A stretch of 50,753 bases of DNA from Roseomonas sp. GTDB taxonomy: Bacteria; Pseudomonadota; Alphaproteobacteria; Acetobacterales; Acetobacteraceae. The position numbers and the translations under genes were made by a program. The notes under the pieces were generated by a model that saw only the letters and a program-made list of their open reading frames with translations, searched no databases and was not told where the DNA came from. The stretch is from contig JADCFQ010000052.1 in the NCBI GenBank assembly GCA_020249435.1, forward strand, positions 1-50,753, given 5' to 3'. Shown here one piece after another: positions 1 through 8,911 of the stretch. Positions within the stretch are counted from its first letter, which is position 1; each line of letters begins with the position of its first letter.

Positions 1-66
1 ACGCACCCGCTTTTCAAGATCAACATAGCTGAACAGGGAACCAGCCACCGCGTCATTGCCACGCAT
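1..66 (-). CDS. IS5-like transposase, N-terminal fragment (runs off the window)
   Basis: The ATG is at 66-64 and 22 codons are visible before the left edge, beginning MRGNDAVAGSLFSYVDLEKR. From memory, this is the usual start of transposases with an InsH/DUF772 N-terminal domain that are annotated as IS5 family. The catalytic DDE residues lie outside the window, so activity cannot be judged. The same N-terminus is encoded at 50689-50753 and, in decayed form, at 34443. Confidence 0.75.
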   Translation of the reverse strand, partial: MRGNDAVAGSLFSYVDLEKRVR

Positions 67-140
67 CGCAACCTCGACCAAATGCAACGACAGTGAATCA
101 TAAATACGCAAATCAGGCTACGAATTTCAGCAGCCTGCTA
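1..140 (-). mobile_element. IS5-like insertion sequence, 5' end (cut by window edge)
   Basis: This is the reverse complement of the last 140 or so bases of the window, with only an A/G difference seen near the outer edge. It holds the outer end of the element (reading leftward CTAGCAGGCTGCTGAAATTC) and the first 22 codons of a transposase. The element is cut by the window boundary, so its length and second terminal repeat cannot be seen. The IS5 assignment rests on the transposase N-terminus only. Confidence 0.8.
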
Positions 141-298
141 GGGGGGGAGGTCCCTTTTGTCACCATTCGCACCTTGGCAAAAATGTGAACGAGGCACAGC
201 CTAGCTGGATCACCCATAGGCTTGGCCGGAAATCCTCAACGCTTCCCTCAATCCGCCGTCAGGGTTACAGCAGGTGCGACCGCAAGAAAGGCTTTCGC

Positions 299-931
299 AT
301 GTTCTACGAACCGCATCTGGGCCACGGCCTGCCGCATGACCCCTTCAAGGCCATTATCGCGCCGCGCCCGATCGGCTGGATTTCGAGCCTTGATCAGCAA
401 GGCCGGCCCAATCTGGCGCCCTATAGTTTTTTCAACGCGGTGCATTCCAGCCCGCCCATGCTGGCCTTCACCAGCGAAAGCATGAAGCACAGCGCGGCGA
501 ATGCGATTGCCACTGGGGAATTCGTCTTCAACCTCTGCACCCGGGCCTTGTTTGATGCGATGAACATCTCATCCGACACGCTGCCCGAAGGTGTCAGTGA
601 ATTTGAAGCCGCCGGGCTTGCCACAGCACCCTGCCGCATTGTGAAGGCGCCGCGCGTGGCCGCCGCGCCAGCCGCCTTGGAATGCAAGGTGACGCATTCC
701 ATGCAATTGCAGGATATGCATGGCGCGCCGCTCAAGGGCTGGATCATCATTGGCCAGGTGGTCGGCGTTCACATCGATGAGGCGTTTATCACCGATGGCC
801 GGTTTGATACGGCCAAGGCGCAGCCACTCGCGCGTTGTGGCTATCGCGATTACGCGGCGGTGACGGAAATGTTCGAAGCACTGCGCCCAACCGATGGCGG
901 TGGTTACGCGCCGGGACAGCGGGACAAGTAG
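299..931 (+). CDS. flavin reductase-like FMN-binding protein
   Basis: The protein has about 210 residues of the flavin reductase-like/DIM6-NTAB family, which bind FMN in a split barrel and often act as NAD(P)H:flavin reductases or FMN-dependent oxidoreductases. The conserved N-terminal stretch PFKAIIAPRPIGWISS is present, followed by the NLAPYSFFN segment expected of the flavin site. I chose the ATG at 299 because an AAGAAAGG ribosome-binding site sits 7 bases upstream; the open frame runs further back to 185 but without family-like sequence. The gene is converging on thiL with only 6 bases between stops. The substrate is unknown. Confidence 0.85.
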   Translation: MFYEPHLGHGLPHDPFKAIIAPRPIGWISSLDQQGRPNLAPYSFFNAVHSSPPMLAFTSESMKHSAANAIATGEFVFNLCTRALFDAMNISSDTLPEGVSEFEAAGLATAPCRIVKAPRVAAAPAALECKVTHSMQLQDMHGAPLKGWIIIGQVVGVHIDEAFITDGRFDTAKAQPLARCGYRDYAAVTEMFEALRPTDGGGYAPGQRDK

Positions 932-937
932 CGCAAG

Positions 938-1903
938 TCAGAAATGGCTCCAGCCGCCCTGCGGCAGCGTGATGGCAGCGCCTGAGCCATCACGCACTAC
1001 AACACCATCACCCGCAACAAAGCGCCCAAGCCGCGCCACCGGCACGCCGGCGGTCGCACTCGCCGCCTGCACGGCTGCCGCATCTTCCGGCGCGGCGGCA
1101 AAGAGCAATTCATAATCATCGCCGCCGGTCAGGATCAGCGGCAGCAGCGCGGCATCACCCGCCAAGGCAGCGCTGGCAGCGGTAGAAAGCGGCAGCGCAT
1201 CAGCGATAATCTCCGCCCCGCATCCCGCCGCGCGGCAAAGATGCCCCAAATCCTGCACCAACCCATCCGAGACATCCATCGCCGCCCGCGCCACACCGCG
1301 TAATGCCTGGCCAAGCGCCAAACGTGGTTCCGGCAAGCGGTAGCGCCGCGCCAAATGCCCTTCCGCATCTGTGGCCAACTTGCCCTGCAAAACCTGCAAG
1401 CCCAGAGCAGCATCACCAATACTGCCGGATACCCAAATCTCATCGCCAATGCGCGCACCGCGCCGATGCAACGCCTGCCCCGGCGGCACAACCCCGATGA
1501 TGGTCAGCGAAAAACAGGCAGGGCCAGGTGTGGCCACCGTATCGCCGCCCAAGACCGCCAAGCCAAACCATTGCTGATCTTCAGCGAGGCCCGCAACGAA
1601 ATCCGCAATCCAGGAATCTGCCGTGCCGCGCGTAAACGCCGTTGTCATCAGATAGCCGAGCGGCGCCGCCCCCATCGCCGCAAGATCGGACAGATTCACC
1701 CGCAGCAATTTGCGCGCAATCATGCCGGGCGGATCATCGGGCAGGAAATGCACGCCTTCCACCAACGCATCCGCCGCCAACACCAATTGCTGTCTCTCGG
1801 GCGGCGTCAGCAGCGCGGCATCGTCACTCAAATCCAGCGCGCCATCACCCGCCAATGGGCGGAAATGCCGCGCGATCAGGGCGAATTCGCGGGGCAGGCC
1901 CAT
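938..1903 (-). CDS. thiL: thiamine-monophosphate kinase
   Basis: ThiL phosphorylates thiamine monophosphate to thiamine diphosphate with ATP, the last step of cofactor synthesis in the cytoplasm. The 321-residue protein shows the family's landmarks in order: LSDDAALL near residue 27, DALVEGVHF near 45, GGDTV near 119 and MDVSDGLVQDLGH near 209, which supply metal and phosphate ligands. It belongs to the AIR synthase-like (PurM) fold. It is the last gene of the leftward operon and starts 8 bases after the nusB stop. The nusB-thiL order is common in proteobacteria. Confidence 0.95.
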   Translation of the reverse strand: MGLPREFALIARHFRPLAGDGALDLSDDAALLTPPERQQLVLAADALVEGVHFLPDDPPGMIARKLLRVNLSDLAAMGAAPLGYLMTTAFTRGTADSWIADFVAGLAEDQQWFGLAVLGGDTVATPGPACFSLTIIGVVPPGQALHRRGARIGDEIWVSGSIGDAALGLQVLQGKLATDAEGHLARRYRLPEPRLALGQALRGVARAAMDVSDGLVQDLGHLCRAAGCGAEIIADALPLSTAASAALAGDAALLPLILTGGDDYELLFAAAPEDAAAVQAASATAGVPVARLGRFVAGDGVVVRDGSGAAITLPQGGWSHF

Positions 1904-1911
1904 GGCGCGCT

Positions 1912-2406
1912 TCAGGCGCTTGGTGCGAAATCCGCTGGGCGCAGCCGATGCGCCAGCGTATCCAACATGCCATTGGCGAAGCGCGTTGCTTCCTCATCCA
2001 GAAAACCCGCGGCGATATCCAGATATTCGTTGATCACGACACGCGCCGGCGGTTCATGTGCCTGCATCAACTCGCCGGTGGCCGCGCGCAACAACGCGCG
2101 CAGTACCGGGTCCAGCCGGTCCAGAGTCCAACCCTTTTGCAGACATTCCCTGATCGCAGCATCAGCGGCTTCGGCGTGATCGGCTACCTGTTTCAGGATC
2201 GCCTGGAACAGCGGAATATGCGCTTCCGGCACGCCGCCTTCTTCGAATTCAATCGGGCCAGCCGGCGCGCCAATACGGTGGCGGATGAATTGATCCGCGA
2301 CTGTTTCCACGCTCTCACCGGTATGCTCGCTCTGAAACAGCGCCTGCACCGCGGCAACGCGGGCGCCGGTACGTGGGCGCGCAGGCGCGCCCTTTGAGGC
2401 CTTCAT
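1912..2406 (-). CDS. nusB: transcription antitermination factor NusB
   Basis: NusB joins NusE (S10) on boxA RNA to form the antitermination complex used for rRNA operons. The 164-residue protein starts with a basic tail and continues into the helical NusB core (ARVAAVQALFQSE near residue 15; LDPVLRALLRAATGEL near 100; VVINEYLDIAAGFL near 120). The ATG at 2406-2404 overlaps the ribH stop as ATGA, which fixes this start over an ATG four codons upstream. Its place between ribH and thiL is the usual one. Confidence 0.93.
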   Translation of the reverse strand: MKASKGAPARPRTGARVAAVQALFQSEHTGESVETVADQFIRHRIGAPAGPIEFEEGGVPEAHIPLFQAILKQVADHAEAADAAIRECLQKGWTLDRLDPVLRALLRAATGELMQAHEPPARVVINEYLDIAAGFLDEEATRFANGMLDTLAHRLRPADFAPSA

Positions 2407-2885
2407 GCCAGCCCCCAACCTCGCGCCAGGGCGATTTGCGCGACCAGCGCATGCGCCGCTTCAATGCCCTTATTCATGCGATCAGGACGCGAACGCGCTT
2501 CTGCCTGCGCAAGCGTGTTCACCGTCAGCAAGCCAAGGCCAATTGGCGCGCCACTTTCCACGGCAATATCCATCACACCCTTGCAGATGGCATCACAGAT
2601 GAAGGTGTAGTGATCCGTCTCACCCTTCACCACGCAGCCCAACAGCAAATAGCCATCCCAGCGGCGCCTGGCCTTCATCGCCATGCGGAGCGCGGCGGGC
2701 AATTCAAAACCGCCCGCAACCTCCGCCGTTTCCACTTCGGCGTTCAAATCCTGGAACACCGCCATGGCGCCAATGCGCATACCTTCGACAACATTGCGGT
2801 AATAGGGCGCCTGGATCACCAGAATCCGCGGCGCATCGCCGGCAAGATGTGCGCGGCCCCTTGTGGGGGAATTGATCGTGCTCAT
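2403..2885 (-). CDS. ribH: 6,7-dimethyl-8-ribityllumazine synthase
   Basis: RibH condenses 5-amino-6-ribitylaminouracil with 3,4-dihydroxy-2-butanone 4-phosphate to lumazine, the penultimate step of riboflavin synthesis. The 160-residue protein carries the GGFELPAAL segment near residue 58 and VVKGETDHYTFICDA near 85, which includes the conserved histidine of the active site, then GLLTVNTLAQAEAR near 118. Both ends overlap their neighbours by ATGA (ribBX upstream, nusB downstream), so translation is probably coupled. Confidence 0.95.
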   Translation of the reverse strand: MSTINSPTRGRAHLAGDAPRILVIQAPYYRNVVEGMRIGAMAVFQDLNAEVETAEVAGGFELPAALRMAMKARRRWDGYLLLGCVVKGETDHYTFICDAICKGVMDIAVESGAPIGLGLLTVNTLAQAEARSRPDRMNKGIEAAHALVAQIALARGWGLA

Positions 2886-4021
2886 GGTGTTTTCTCCGAG
2901 GGGATGGGACGAGTTTCCAGCACTTGCAACCCATAGCCTTCAAGCCCGATCAGCGGGCGCGGGTTATTGGAAAGCCGGATGATGCGCTTCACACCCAGAT
3001 CATCCAGGATCTGCGCGCCAATGCCGTAATCGCGAATCTCGGGTGCAATGGCATGGCTCGGCCCGCGCTTCAGGCGAATGGAAAGCGCATCCGGCCGCGG
3101 ATCGCGCAGCAGCACCACCACACCGCGCCCGGCGGCATCAATCATGCGCATCGCCGCATGCAAATCGCCAAGCCCGCGGCCCGAGACAATTTCCCGGAAC
3201 AGCGACGCCGCATGCATGCGCACCAGCACAGGCGCATCGCCACTGACATCCCCCTTCACGAGCGCGAGATGTTCTCCGGGTGCCGCCGTGCTTTCATAGA
3301 CAATGGCGCGCCAGGTGCCGCCGATGGCCTGTTCAACCTCACCTTCCTCAACGCGGCGCACCAGCTTCTCCGTCCGGCGCCGATGCGCGATCAGATCGGC
3401 GATGGTGCCAAGCTTCAGCCCATGATGCTGCGCAAAGGCCACCAGATCGGGCATGCGCGCCATGCTGCCATCATCATTCATGATCTCACAGATCACGCCG
3501 GAGGGATTGAGCCCTGCAAGCCGCGCGAAATCCACTGCCGCTTCGGTATGGCCCGCGCGCACCAGCGTGCCACCTTCCCGCGCCACCAGCGGAAAGACAT
3601 GGCCGGGCGTCACGATATGTTCGCGCCCCAATTCAGGATTGATCGCAACCGCGACCGTGCGCGCGCGATCCGCAGCTGAAATCCCCGTCGTCACGCCATC
3701 ACGCGCTTCGATGGAAACGGTGAAGGCCGTCTGGTGCCGCGTGCCATTGGATTGCGCCATCAGCGGCAGGCCAAGCTGATCCACGCGCGCACGCGTCATG
3801 GAAAGGCAGATCAGGCCGCGCGCATAACGCGCCATGAAATTGATCGCATCCGGCGTCGCGAATTGCGCGGGGATCACCAGATCGCCCTCATTCTCGCGGT
3901 CTTCATCATCCACCAGGATGAACATGCGCCCCCGGCGCGCTTCTTCCAGCAATTCTTCAGTCGGCGACAGAAATTCCGCGAAGGATGTACGAATGGCGGT
4001 ATTGCTTGAATGGGAAGTCAT
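2882..4021 (-). CDS. ribB: 3,4-dihydroxy-2-butanone 4-phosphate synthase fused to a degenerate GTP cyclohydrolase II domain (RibBX type)
   Basis: Residues 1 to about 215 are a complete DHBP synthase: [10 protein letters not shown] near residue 38, then [19 protein letters not shown] and PGHVFPL, which hold the acidic and histidine residues that turn ribulose 5-phosphate into the four-carbon unit of riboflavin. Residues 220-379 align in outline with GTP cyclohydrolase II, but the zinc-binding stretch (normally cysteines in a C-x-GD-x-F-x-S-x-R-CDC pattern) is replaced by [17 protein letters not shown] with no cysteine. This domain should not hydrolyse GTP. Such RibBX proteins are known in proteobacteria. 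The gene overlaps ribH and ribE by ATGA, so it is not a decaying stray. Confidence 0.92.
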   Translation of the reverse strand: MTSHSSNTAIRTSFAEFLSPTEELLEEARRGRMFILVDDEDRENEGDLVIPAQFATPDAINFMARYARGLICLSMTRARVDQLGLPLMAQSNGTRHQTAFTVSIEARDGVTTGISAADRARTVAVAINPELGREHIVTPGHVFPLVAREGGTLVRAGHTEAAVDFARLAGLNPSGVICEIMNDDGSMARMPDLVAFAQHHGLKLGTIADLIAHRRRTEKLVRRVEEGEVEQAIGGTWRAIVYESTAAPGEHLALVKGDVSGDAPVLVRMHAASLFREIVSGRGLGDLHAAMRMIDAAGRGVVVLLRDPRPDALSIRLKRGPSHAIAPEIRDYGIGAQILDDLGVKRIIRLSNNPRPLIGLEGYGLQVLETRPIPSEKTP

Positions 4022-4629
4022 GCCCTGAACTCCATCATGCGGGCGACGTAACGGGCCAGCGTGTCTATTTCGATATTGACGCGATCACCAGGCTGAAGCG
4101 TGCCAAAGCCTGTCATCGCGGCGGTATGGGGGATGATGTTGACGCCGAAGGTCGCGCCGTCAACCTCATTCACCGTCAGTGAAACGCCATCAAGCGCGAC
4201 CGAACCTTTCGGCGCGATGAAAGGCGCCAAGGCAGCCGGCGCACGGAAGCGCCAGCGGACCGAGGCATTCTCCGGCGTCGCCGATATCACTTCCGCCACG
4301 CCATCCACATGGCCGGACACGAGATGCCCGCCCAGTTCATCGCCAAGCCTGAGTGCCCGTTCCAGATTTACCTTCTGCCCCGCTTTCCAGCCACCCAAGG
4401 TGGTTTTCGCAAGTGTCTCGGCCGAGGCATCCACGCTGAAGGAATCCGCTGACAACTGCACCACCGTCAGGCACACGCCCGAACAGCAAATGGAAGCGCC
4501 AAGCACGGCCGGCGTTGGCTGCAGCAGAAAATCGGGGGTTACGCCCATCACCAGGCGCAAATCATGCCCGCCGCCAATCGGCTGCACCTCTCTGATTGTG
4601 CCAAGGGCGGTGACGATACCGGTGAACAT
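4018..4629 (-). CDS. ribE: riboflavin synthase, alpha subunit type
   Basis: This enzyme dismutates two lumazines to riboflavin. The 203-residue protein starts MFTGIVTALGTI, the classic N-terminus, and has two internally similar barrel halves. Visible landmarks are SICCSGVCLTVV near residue 48, GGHLVSGHVDGVAE near 97, and GVSLTVNEVDG in the second half. I chose the ATG at 4629 from this N-terminus. It overlaps ribBX by ATGA and follows ribD by 4 bases. Confidence 0.95.
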   Translation of the reverse strand: MFTGIVTALGTIREVQPIGGGHDLRLVMGVTPDFLLQPTPAVLGASICCSGVCLTVVQLSADSFSVDASAETLAKTTLGGWKAGQKVNLERALRLGDELGGHLVSGHVDGVAEVISATPENASVRWRFRAPAALAPFIAPKGSVALDGVSLTVNEVDGATFGVNIIPHTAAMTGFGTLQPGDRVNIEIDTLARYVARMMEFRA

Positions 4630-4633
4630 GGCG

Positions 4634-5737
4634 CTAATCCCCAATGCGTTCGAATTCAGAGAGCATATCATCGCCCAGCGCCCTTTGCGCCGTGCGACGA
4701 AACCGAGGCATGGCGCTGAGCGCGGCAAGACGCAAGCCCTGAAGCGCCGGATGCCCATCGCCGCCCATCACGGCGGGCGCGTGGAACCAAACCAGCCGAT
4801 CCACCAGCCCCTGGCGGAGCAGCGCCGCCGCCAGCCCCGCGCCGCCTTCGGCAAGCACGCGCGTCACCCCGCGCCGGCCAAGGGCACGGAGCAGGGAAGG
4901 CAGATCAAGACCGCCCGCCGCATGGGCCGGCACCGTCACAATATCCGCCCCGGCAGCCATGAAGGGCGCTTGCGCCGCCGGCGGATGGCCGGGCGCGGTG
5001 ATGATCAGCACTGGCGCCAAGCCCGCGCTTTGCACCAGCCGAGCGGCTTCCGGCGTGCGCAGCCTGGCATCCGCCACCACACGGAGCATCGGCACACGTT
5101 CCATGCCTGGGATTCGGCAGGTCAGGTCCGGATCATCGGCCAGCACCGTGCCGGAACCGACCAGGATCGCATCATGCCGCGCACGCAGCGCATGCACTTC
5201 GCGCCGCGCGGCTTCCCCCGTGATCCAGCGGCTTTCACCGGTAGCGGTGGCAATACGGCCATCAAGGGTGGAAGCAAGTTTCAGCGTCACCACCGGCATG
5301 CCCGCCTGAATGCGGCGGAAAAACCCGGCATTGAGCGCGCGGGCCTCGGCTTCCAAAAGCCCTTCTTCCACGACAATCCCGGCACTGCGCAGCATGGCAA
5401 GCCCGCGGCCATTCACGCGCGGGTCGGGGTCGCGCATCGCCATCACCACACGCGCAATACCCGCCCCCGCCAAAGCCTCACAACAGGGCGGTGTGCGGCC
5501 ATGATGGGAACAGGGTTCCAGCGTCACGTAAGCGGTGGCACCGCGCGCTGCCTCACCAGCGCGGCGGAGCGCTTCGGTTTCCGCATGGGGCCTGCCACCG
5601 GGCTGGGTCCAGCCACGGCCAATCACACGCCCATCCTTCACCAGCACGCAGCCTACGGCCGGGTTCGGCCAGGCATTGCCCAGCCCCCGCCGCGCGAGTG
5701 CCAGCGCCGCGCGCATGTGAAGCAAATCATCCGTCAT
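4634..5737 (-). CDS. ribD: bifunctional diaminohydroxyphosphoribosylaminopyrimidine deaminase / 5-amino-6-(5-phosphoribosylamino)uracil reductase
   Basis: RibD carries out the deamination and side-chain reduction after GTP ring opening. The 367-residue protein has a cytidine-deaminase-like N-terminus with zinc residues in PHAETEAL (near residue 50) and EPCSHHGRTPPC (near 73), then a reductase domain from about 150 that begins TLKLASTLDGRIATATGES, the NADPH and substrate region. Length and order match full-size RibD. It follows nrdR after 33 bases. I saw no FMN riboswitch upstream. Confidence 0.95.
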   Translation of the reverse strand: MTDDLLHMRAALALARRGLGNAWPNPAVGCVLVKDGRVIGRGWTQPGGRPHAETEALRRAGEAARGATAYVTLEPCSHHGRTPPCCEALAGAGIARVVMAMRDPDPRVNGRGLAMLRSAGIVVEEGLLEAEARALNAGFFRRIQAGMPVVTLKLASTLDGRIATATGESRWITGEAARREVHALRARHDAILVGSGTVLADDPDLTCRIPGMERVPMLRVVADARLRTPEAARLVQSAGLAPVLIITAPGHPPAAQAPFMAAGADIVTVPAHAAGGLDLPSLLRALGRRGVTRVLAEGGAGLAAALLRQGLVDRLVWFHAPAVMGGDGHPALQGLRLAALSAMPRFRRTAQRALGDDMLSEFERIGD

Positions 5738-5770
5738 CGCGGCATCATGTCGGACCGCGCCAGTCTGGCG

Positions 5771-6226
5771 CTATTCCTTCCGCCCCAATTCACCGAGAAA
5801 CGCCTGGAAATCCTTCGCCTCGCCAAAATTGCGATAGACGCTGGCGAAGCGCACATAGGCCACCTGGTCCAATTCCTTCAGCGTTTCCATCACAATCTCC
5901 CCGATCTTATGGGAAGCGATGTCGCTTTCGCCTTCGGTTTCCAGCCGGCGCTGGATGGAATTCACCAGTTTTTCGATCCTATCCTCATCCACCGGGCGCT
6001 TGCGCAAGGCAACGCGAATGGACCGGGCGAGCTTTTCACGCTCAAACGGCACGCGCCTGCCATCGGTCTTGATAACGGTAATTTCGCGTAGCTGCACCCG
6101 TTCAAACGTCGTGAAACGCGCGCCGCATTCCGGGCAGGCGCGGCGGCGGCGAATGGCCGCGCTATCTTCCGCCGGGCGGCTATCCTTCACCTGCGTATCG
6201 TCGAATCCGCAGAAGGGGCACTTCAT
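5771..6226 (-). CDS. nrdR: transcriptional repressor of ribonucleotide reductase genes
   Basis: NrdR senses ATP/dATP and represses nrd operons at NrdR boxes. The 151-residue protein has an N-terminal zinc ribbon ([17 protein letters not shown] and a second CPECGARF pair near residue 31) followed by an ATP-cone ([16 protein letters not shown] near 51). I used the ATG at 6226, which overlaps the glyA stop as ATGA and gives the standard MKCPFC start; an upstream ATG nine codons earlier is less likely. Its place between glyA and ribD is common in alphaproteobacteria. Confidence 0.95.
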   Translation of the reverse strand: MKCPFCGFDDTQVKDSRPAEDSAAIRRRRACPECGARFTTFERVQLREITVIKTDGRRVPFEREKLARSIRVALRKRPVDEDRIEKLVNSIQRRLETEGESDIASHKIGEIVMETLKELDQVAYVRFASVYRNFGEAKDFQAFLGELGRKE

Positions 6227-7560
6227 GCCGGATAGATCGGGAAGCGATGGCAAAGCTCCATCACCCGCGCCTTCACCGAAGCTTCCACCGCGCCATTGCC
6301 GGCTTCATCATTGGCCCGCGCCGCGCCATCCAAAACCTCGCCAATCAGCTTGCCGATCTGGCGGAATTCCGCTTCCCCAAAGCCGCGCGTGGTGCCGGCA
6401 GGCGTGCCAAGGCGCACACCCGATGTCACCATCGGCTTTTCGGGATCAAAGGGGATGGCGTTCTTGTTGCAGGTCAGATGCGCGCGATTAAGCGCGGCTT
6501 CCGCGACCTTCCCGGTCAGCTTCTTCGGGCGCAGATCAACCAGCAACAAATGATTATCCGTGCCACCCGTCACCAGATCCAAACCCTGCGCCTGCAATTC
6601 CCCCGCCAGCGCCTTGGCATTGGCGACGATCTGGCGCGAATAGCTGCGGAATTCCGGACGCAGCGCTTCCCCAAACGCAACGGCCTTGGCCGCGATCACA
6701 TGCATCAGCGGCCCGCCTTGCAGGCCAGGGAAGACAGCGCTGTTGAATTTCTTCGCCAGCGCCTCATCATTCGTCAAAATCATGCCGCCACGAGGGCCAC
6801 GCAGCGTCTTATGCGTGGTGGTGGTCGCGACATGCGCATGCGGGAAGGGCGAGGGATGCACACCACCCGCCACCAGCCCCGCGAAATGCGCCATATCCAC
6901 CATGAAATAGGCGCCGACCTCATCGGCAATGGCGCGGAAGGCCGCGAAATCCCAAATACGCGCATAGGCGCTGCCACCGGCGATGATCAGCTTCGGCTTC
7001 GCTTCACGCGCAATGCGCGCCACTTCCGCCATATCAATCTGCTGGTCTTCGCGCCGCACCGTGTACGGCACCGGCTTGAACCATTTGCCGGACAGGTTCG
7101 CGAGTGACCCATGCGTCAAATGCCCACCAGCCGCCAGATCAAGCCCCATGAAGCAATCACCCGGCTGCAATAGCGCCAGGAACACGGCCTGATTGGCCTG
7201 CGCGCCCGAATGCGGCTGCACATTCGCAAAACCGCAATCAAACAGCTTGCAGGCGCGTTCAATCGCGAGCCTTTCGGCGATATCCACCGCCTCACAGCCG
7301 CCGTAATAGCGCCGGCCCGGATAACCCTCGGCATATTTGTTCGTCATCACCGACCCCTGCGCTTCCATCACAGCGCGGGAGACGATGTTTTCAGACGCGA
7401 TCAGCTCAATCCCATCCTGTTCGCGCACCAATTCCTGCGCCACGGCGGCGGCGATTTCGGGATCGGATGCGGCCAGGCTTGCGGTGAAGAAGCCAGCGGG
7501 GGGCGGGGCGGCGCCGAGGCCTTCCGGCGCACGGACCAGGGCGGGGACGGGGGTTTTCAT
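6223..7560 (-). CDS. glyA: serine hydroxymethyltransferase
   Basis: GlyA interconverts serine and glycine while loading a one-carbon unit onto tetrahydrofolate, using PLP. The 445-residue protein contains [11 protein letters not shown] near residue 51, [15 protein letters not shown] near 73, [13 protein letters not shown], and [14 protein letters not shown] with the PLP-binding lysine. The first 25 residues or so (rich in Ala and Pro) precede the usual family start. It overlaps rpiB upstream and nrdR downstream by ATGA. Confidence 0.96.
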   Translation of the reverse strand: MKTPVPALVRAPEGLGAAPPPAGFFTASLAASDPEIAAAVAQELVREQDGIELIASENIVSRAVMEAQGSVMTNKYAEGYPGRRYYGGCEAVDIAERLAIERACKLFDCGFANVQPHSGAQANQAVFLALLQPGDCFMGLDLAAGGHLTHGSLANLSGKWFKPVPYTVRREDQQIDMAEVARIAREAKPKLIIAGGSAYARIWDFAAFRAIADEVGAYFMVDMAHFAGLVAGGVHPSPFPHAHVATTTTHKTLRGPRGGMILTNDEALAKKFNSAVFPGLQGGPLMHVIAAKAVAFGEALRPEFRSYSRQIVANAKALAGELQAQGLDLVTGGTDNHLLLVDLRPKKLTGKVAEAALNRAHLTCNKNAIPFDPEKPMVTSGVRLGTPAGTTRGFGEAEFRQIGKLIGEVLDGAARANDEAGNGAVEASVKARVMELCHRFPIYPA

Positions 7561-8024
7561 AGCGTTGTTTTTGCGCCCGCTGCGCCCTGCTTGGCAAGCG
7601 CTGGATCGAGCTTTTGTACCCGCCCGACATGCCGCCCACCTTCGAAAGGTGAGGCCAGAAAGGCGCGGATGGCATCCAGCGCGACCTCAATTCCCACCAT
7701 GCGGGCGCCGAGGCAGGCGATATTGGCGTTGTTATGGGCGCGCGTCAGCCGCGCTTCGGTCGCGTTATGCAGGACGGCAGCGCGAATGCCGGGGTGGCGA
7801 TTGGCCGCCATCGCCATGCCAATCCCGGTGCCGCAGACCAGAATGCCGAAGCCCTCGCTCCCCGCCACGCGGTCACACACCGCATGGGCAAAATCCGGGT
7901 AATCCACGGATTCAGGGCCATGGGTACCGAGGTCATCAAAGCTCAGCCCCTCGGCTTCCAAAGCGGCCTTCAACGCCTGTTTCAGCGGCAGGCCAGCATG
8001 GTCAGAGGCGATGGGGATAGGCAT
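7557..8024 (-). CDS. rpiB: ribose-5-phosphate isomerase B
   Basis: RpiB interconverts ribose 5-phosphate and ribulose 5-phosphate, the precursor used by the downstream RibB domain. The 155-residue protein starts [11 protein letters not shown] and carries [14 protein letters not shown] near 40 and the active-site segment [20 protein letters not shown] near 65. The ATG at 8024 is chosen because it gives the family's normal N-terminus; the frame is open to 8114. It overlaps glyA by ATGA. rpiB-glyA is a common alphaproteobacterial pair. Confidence 0.93.
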   Translation of the reverse strand: MPIPIASDHAGLPLKQALKAALEAEGLSFDDLGTHGPESVDYPDFAHAVCDRVAGSEGFGILVCGTGIGMAMAANRHPGIRAAVLHNATEARLTRAHNNANIACLGARMVGIEVALDAIRAFLASPFEGGRHVGRVQKLDPALAKQGAAGAKTTL

Positions 8025-8092
8025 GGCGGGGTGGCTCCGTGGACCGGGAGGCTTCCCCTTAGCCCAAACCCCCGCGATTCGCAGCCAGGGTT

Positions 8093-8755
8093 TCAGCCGA
8101 AAACCTGGCCCCAAGCCTGGCGCAGCGCCTGATCCACATCATTCATGCTGGCCGGAACGCCAAGCGCGTGCAGGCTGGTCACGCCATGCTCCGCAATGCC
8201 GCAGGGCACGATGCCGCCGAAATGCGTCAGATCAGGCGCCACATTCAACGCCACACCATGCCAGGACACCCAGCGCGTCACACGCACGCCGATGGCGCCG
8301 ATCTTGGCTTCCTGCCCGGTCGCGCGATCCGCCACCCAAATCCCAACCCGGCCTTCGCGCCTTTCACCCTGCACGCCGAAATGCGCCAGCGTCCGGATCA
8401 TCCAATCTTCCAGCCCGGCGACAAAGGCACGCACATCGCGCGCCGGGACGCTGCCATGCGGGCGGTGCAAATCCAGAATCACATACCCCGTGCGCTGCCC
8501 CGGCCCGTGATAGGTCCATTGCCCGCCGCGCCCGGCCTCAAAAACCGGGAAGCGGGCATCGCGCAAATCCTCCGCTCGCGCCGACGTGCCCGCAGTATAG
8601 CTGGGTGGGTGTTCCACCAGCCAAACAGCCTCCGCCGCCGCCCCCGCCCTGATGGCCGCGGCACGGCTTTCCATGCGCGCGAGTGTCTCGGCATAGGGGG
8701 TCAGGCCCGGCAGGGTTTCCCATTCAAGGGCGGGCGTTGATGGTTCAGCATTCAT
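8093..8755 (-). CDS. lipB: lipoyl(octanoyl) transferase
   Basis: LipB moves octanoyl groups from acyl carrier protein to lipoyl domains in the cytoplasm. The 220-residue protein shows [21 protein letters not shown] near residue 75, the catalytic lysine in [10 protein letters not shown] near 149, and the acyl-accepting cysteine in GGIVPCGI near 180. Its first codons overlap the region holding the divergent tRNA-Leu promoter. It is the first gene of the leftward group and is separated from rpiB by 68 bases, so rpiB may also have its own promoter. Confidence 0.95.
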   Translation of the reverse strand: MNAEPSTPALEWETLPGLTPYAETLARMESRAAAIRAGAAAEAVWLVEHPPSYTAGTSARAEDLRDARFPVFEAGRGGQWTYHGPGQRTGYVILDLHRPHGSVPARDVRAFVAGLEDWMIRTLAHFGVQGERREGRVGIWVADRATGQEAKIGAIGVRVTRWVSWHGVALNVAPDLTHFGGIVPCGIAEHGVTSLHALGVPASMNDVDQALRQAWGQVFG

Positions 8756-8765
8756 CGGCTATAGC
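8737..8765 (+). promoter_or_regulatory. sigma-70-type promoter for tRNA-Leu
   Basis: TTGATG (8737-8742) and TATAGC (8760-8765) are separated by exactly 17 bases and end 20 bases before the tRNA 5' end, a good fit to a housekeeping promoter. The -35 half lies within the first codons of lipB on the other strand, so the two divergent units share this sequence. Confidence 0.65.
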
Positions 8766-8785
8766 GCCCGCCTTCTACCTGGTTT

Positions 8786-8871
8786 GCGGCCATGGCGGAA
8801 TGGTAGACGCGCCAGCTTGAGGTGCTGGTGGGGGCAACCCCGTGGAAGTTCGAATCTTCTTGGCCGCACCA
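8786..8871 (+). tRNA. tRNA-Leu (anticodon GAG)
   Basis: The sequence folds as a class II tRNA. The acceptor GCGGCCA (8786-8792) pairs with TGGCCGC, followed by an encoded ACCA end. The anticodon stem CCAGC/GCTGG encloses loop TTGAGGT with anticodon GAG at 8819-8821, and a T arm with GTTCGAATC follows a long variable arm. GAG reads CUC and CUU leucine codons. CCA is encoded at 8869-8871. Confidence 0.95.
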
Positions 8872-8911
8872 TATTTCACCCTTTCGGGTGTTGCCGGGTA
8901 AGGTATCCCTC

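Noticed and set aside
5738-5770. FMN riboswitch upstream of ribD
   Set aside because: The gap before ribD is only 33 bases and no riboswitch-like conserved core is seen upstream of ribD or the other rib genes.
4100-6091. A 663-codon open frame on the plus strand
   Set aside because: It is antisense to ribE, ribD and nrdR, which have clear motifs; long antisense frames are expected at this GC content and the sequence looks like no family.
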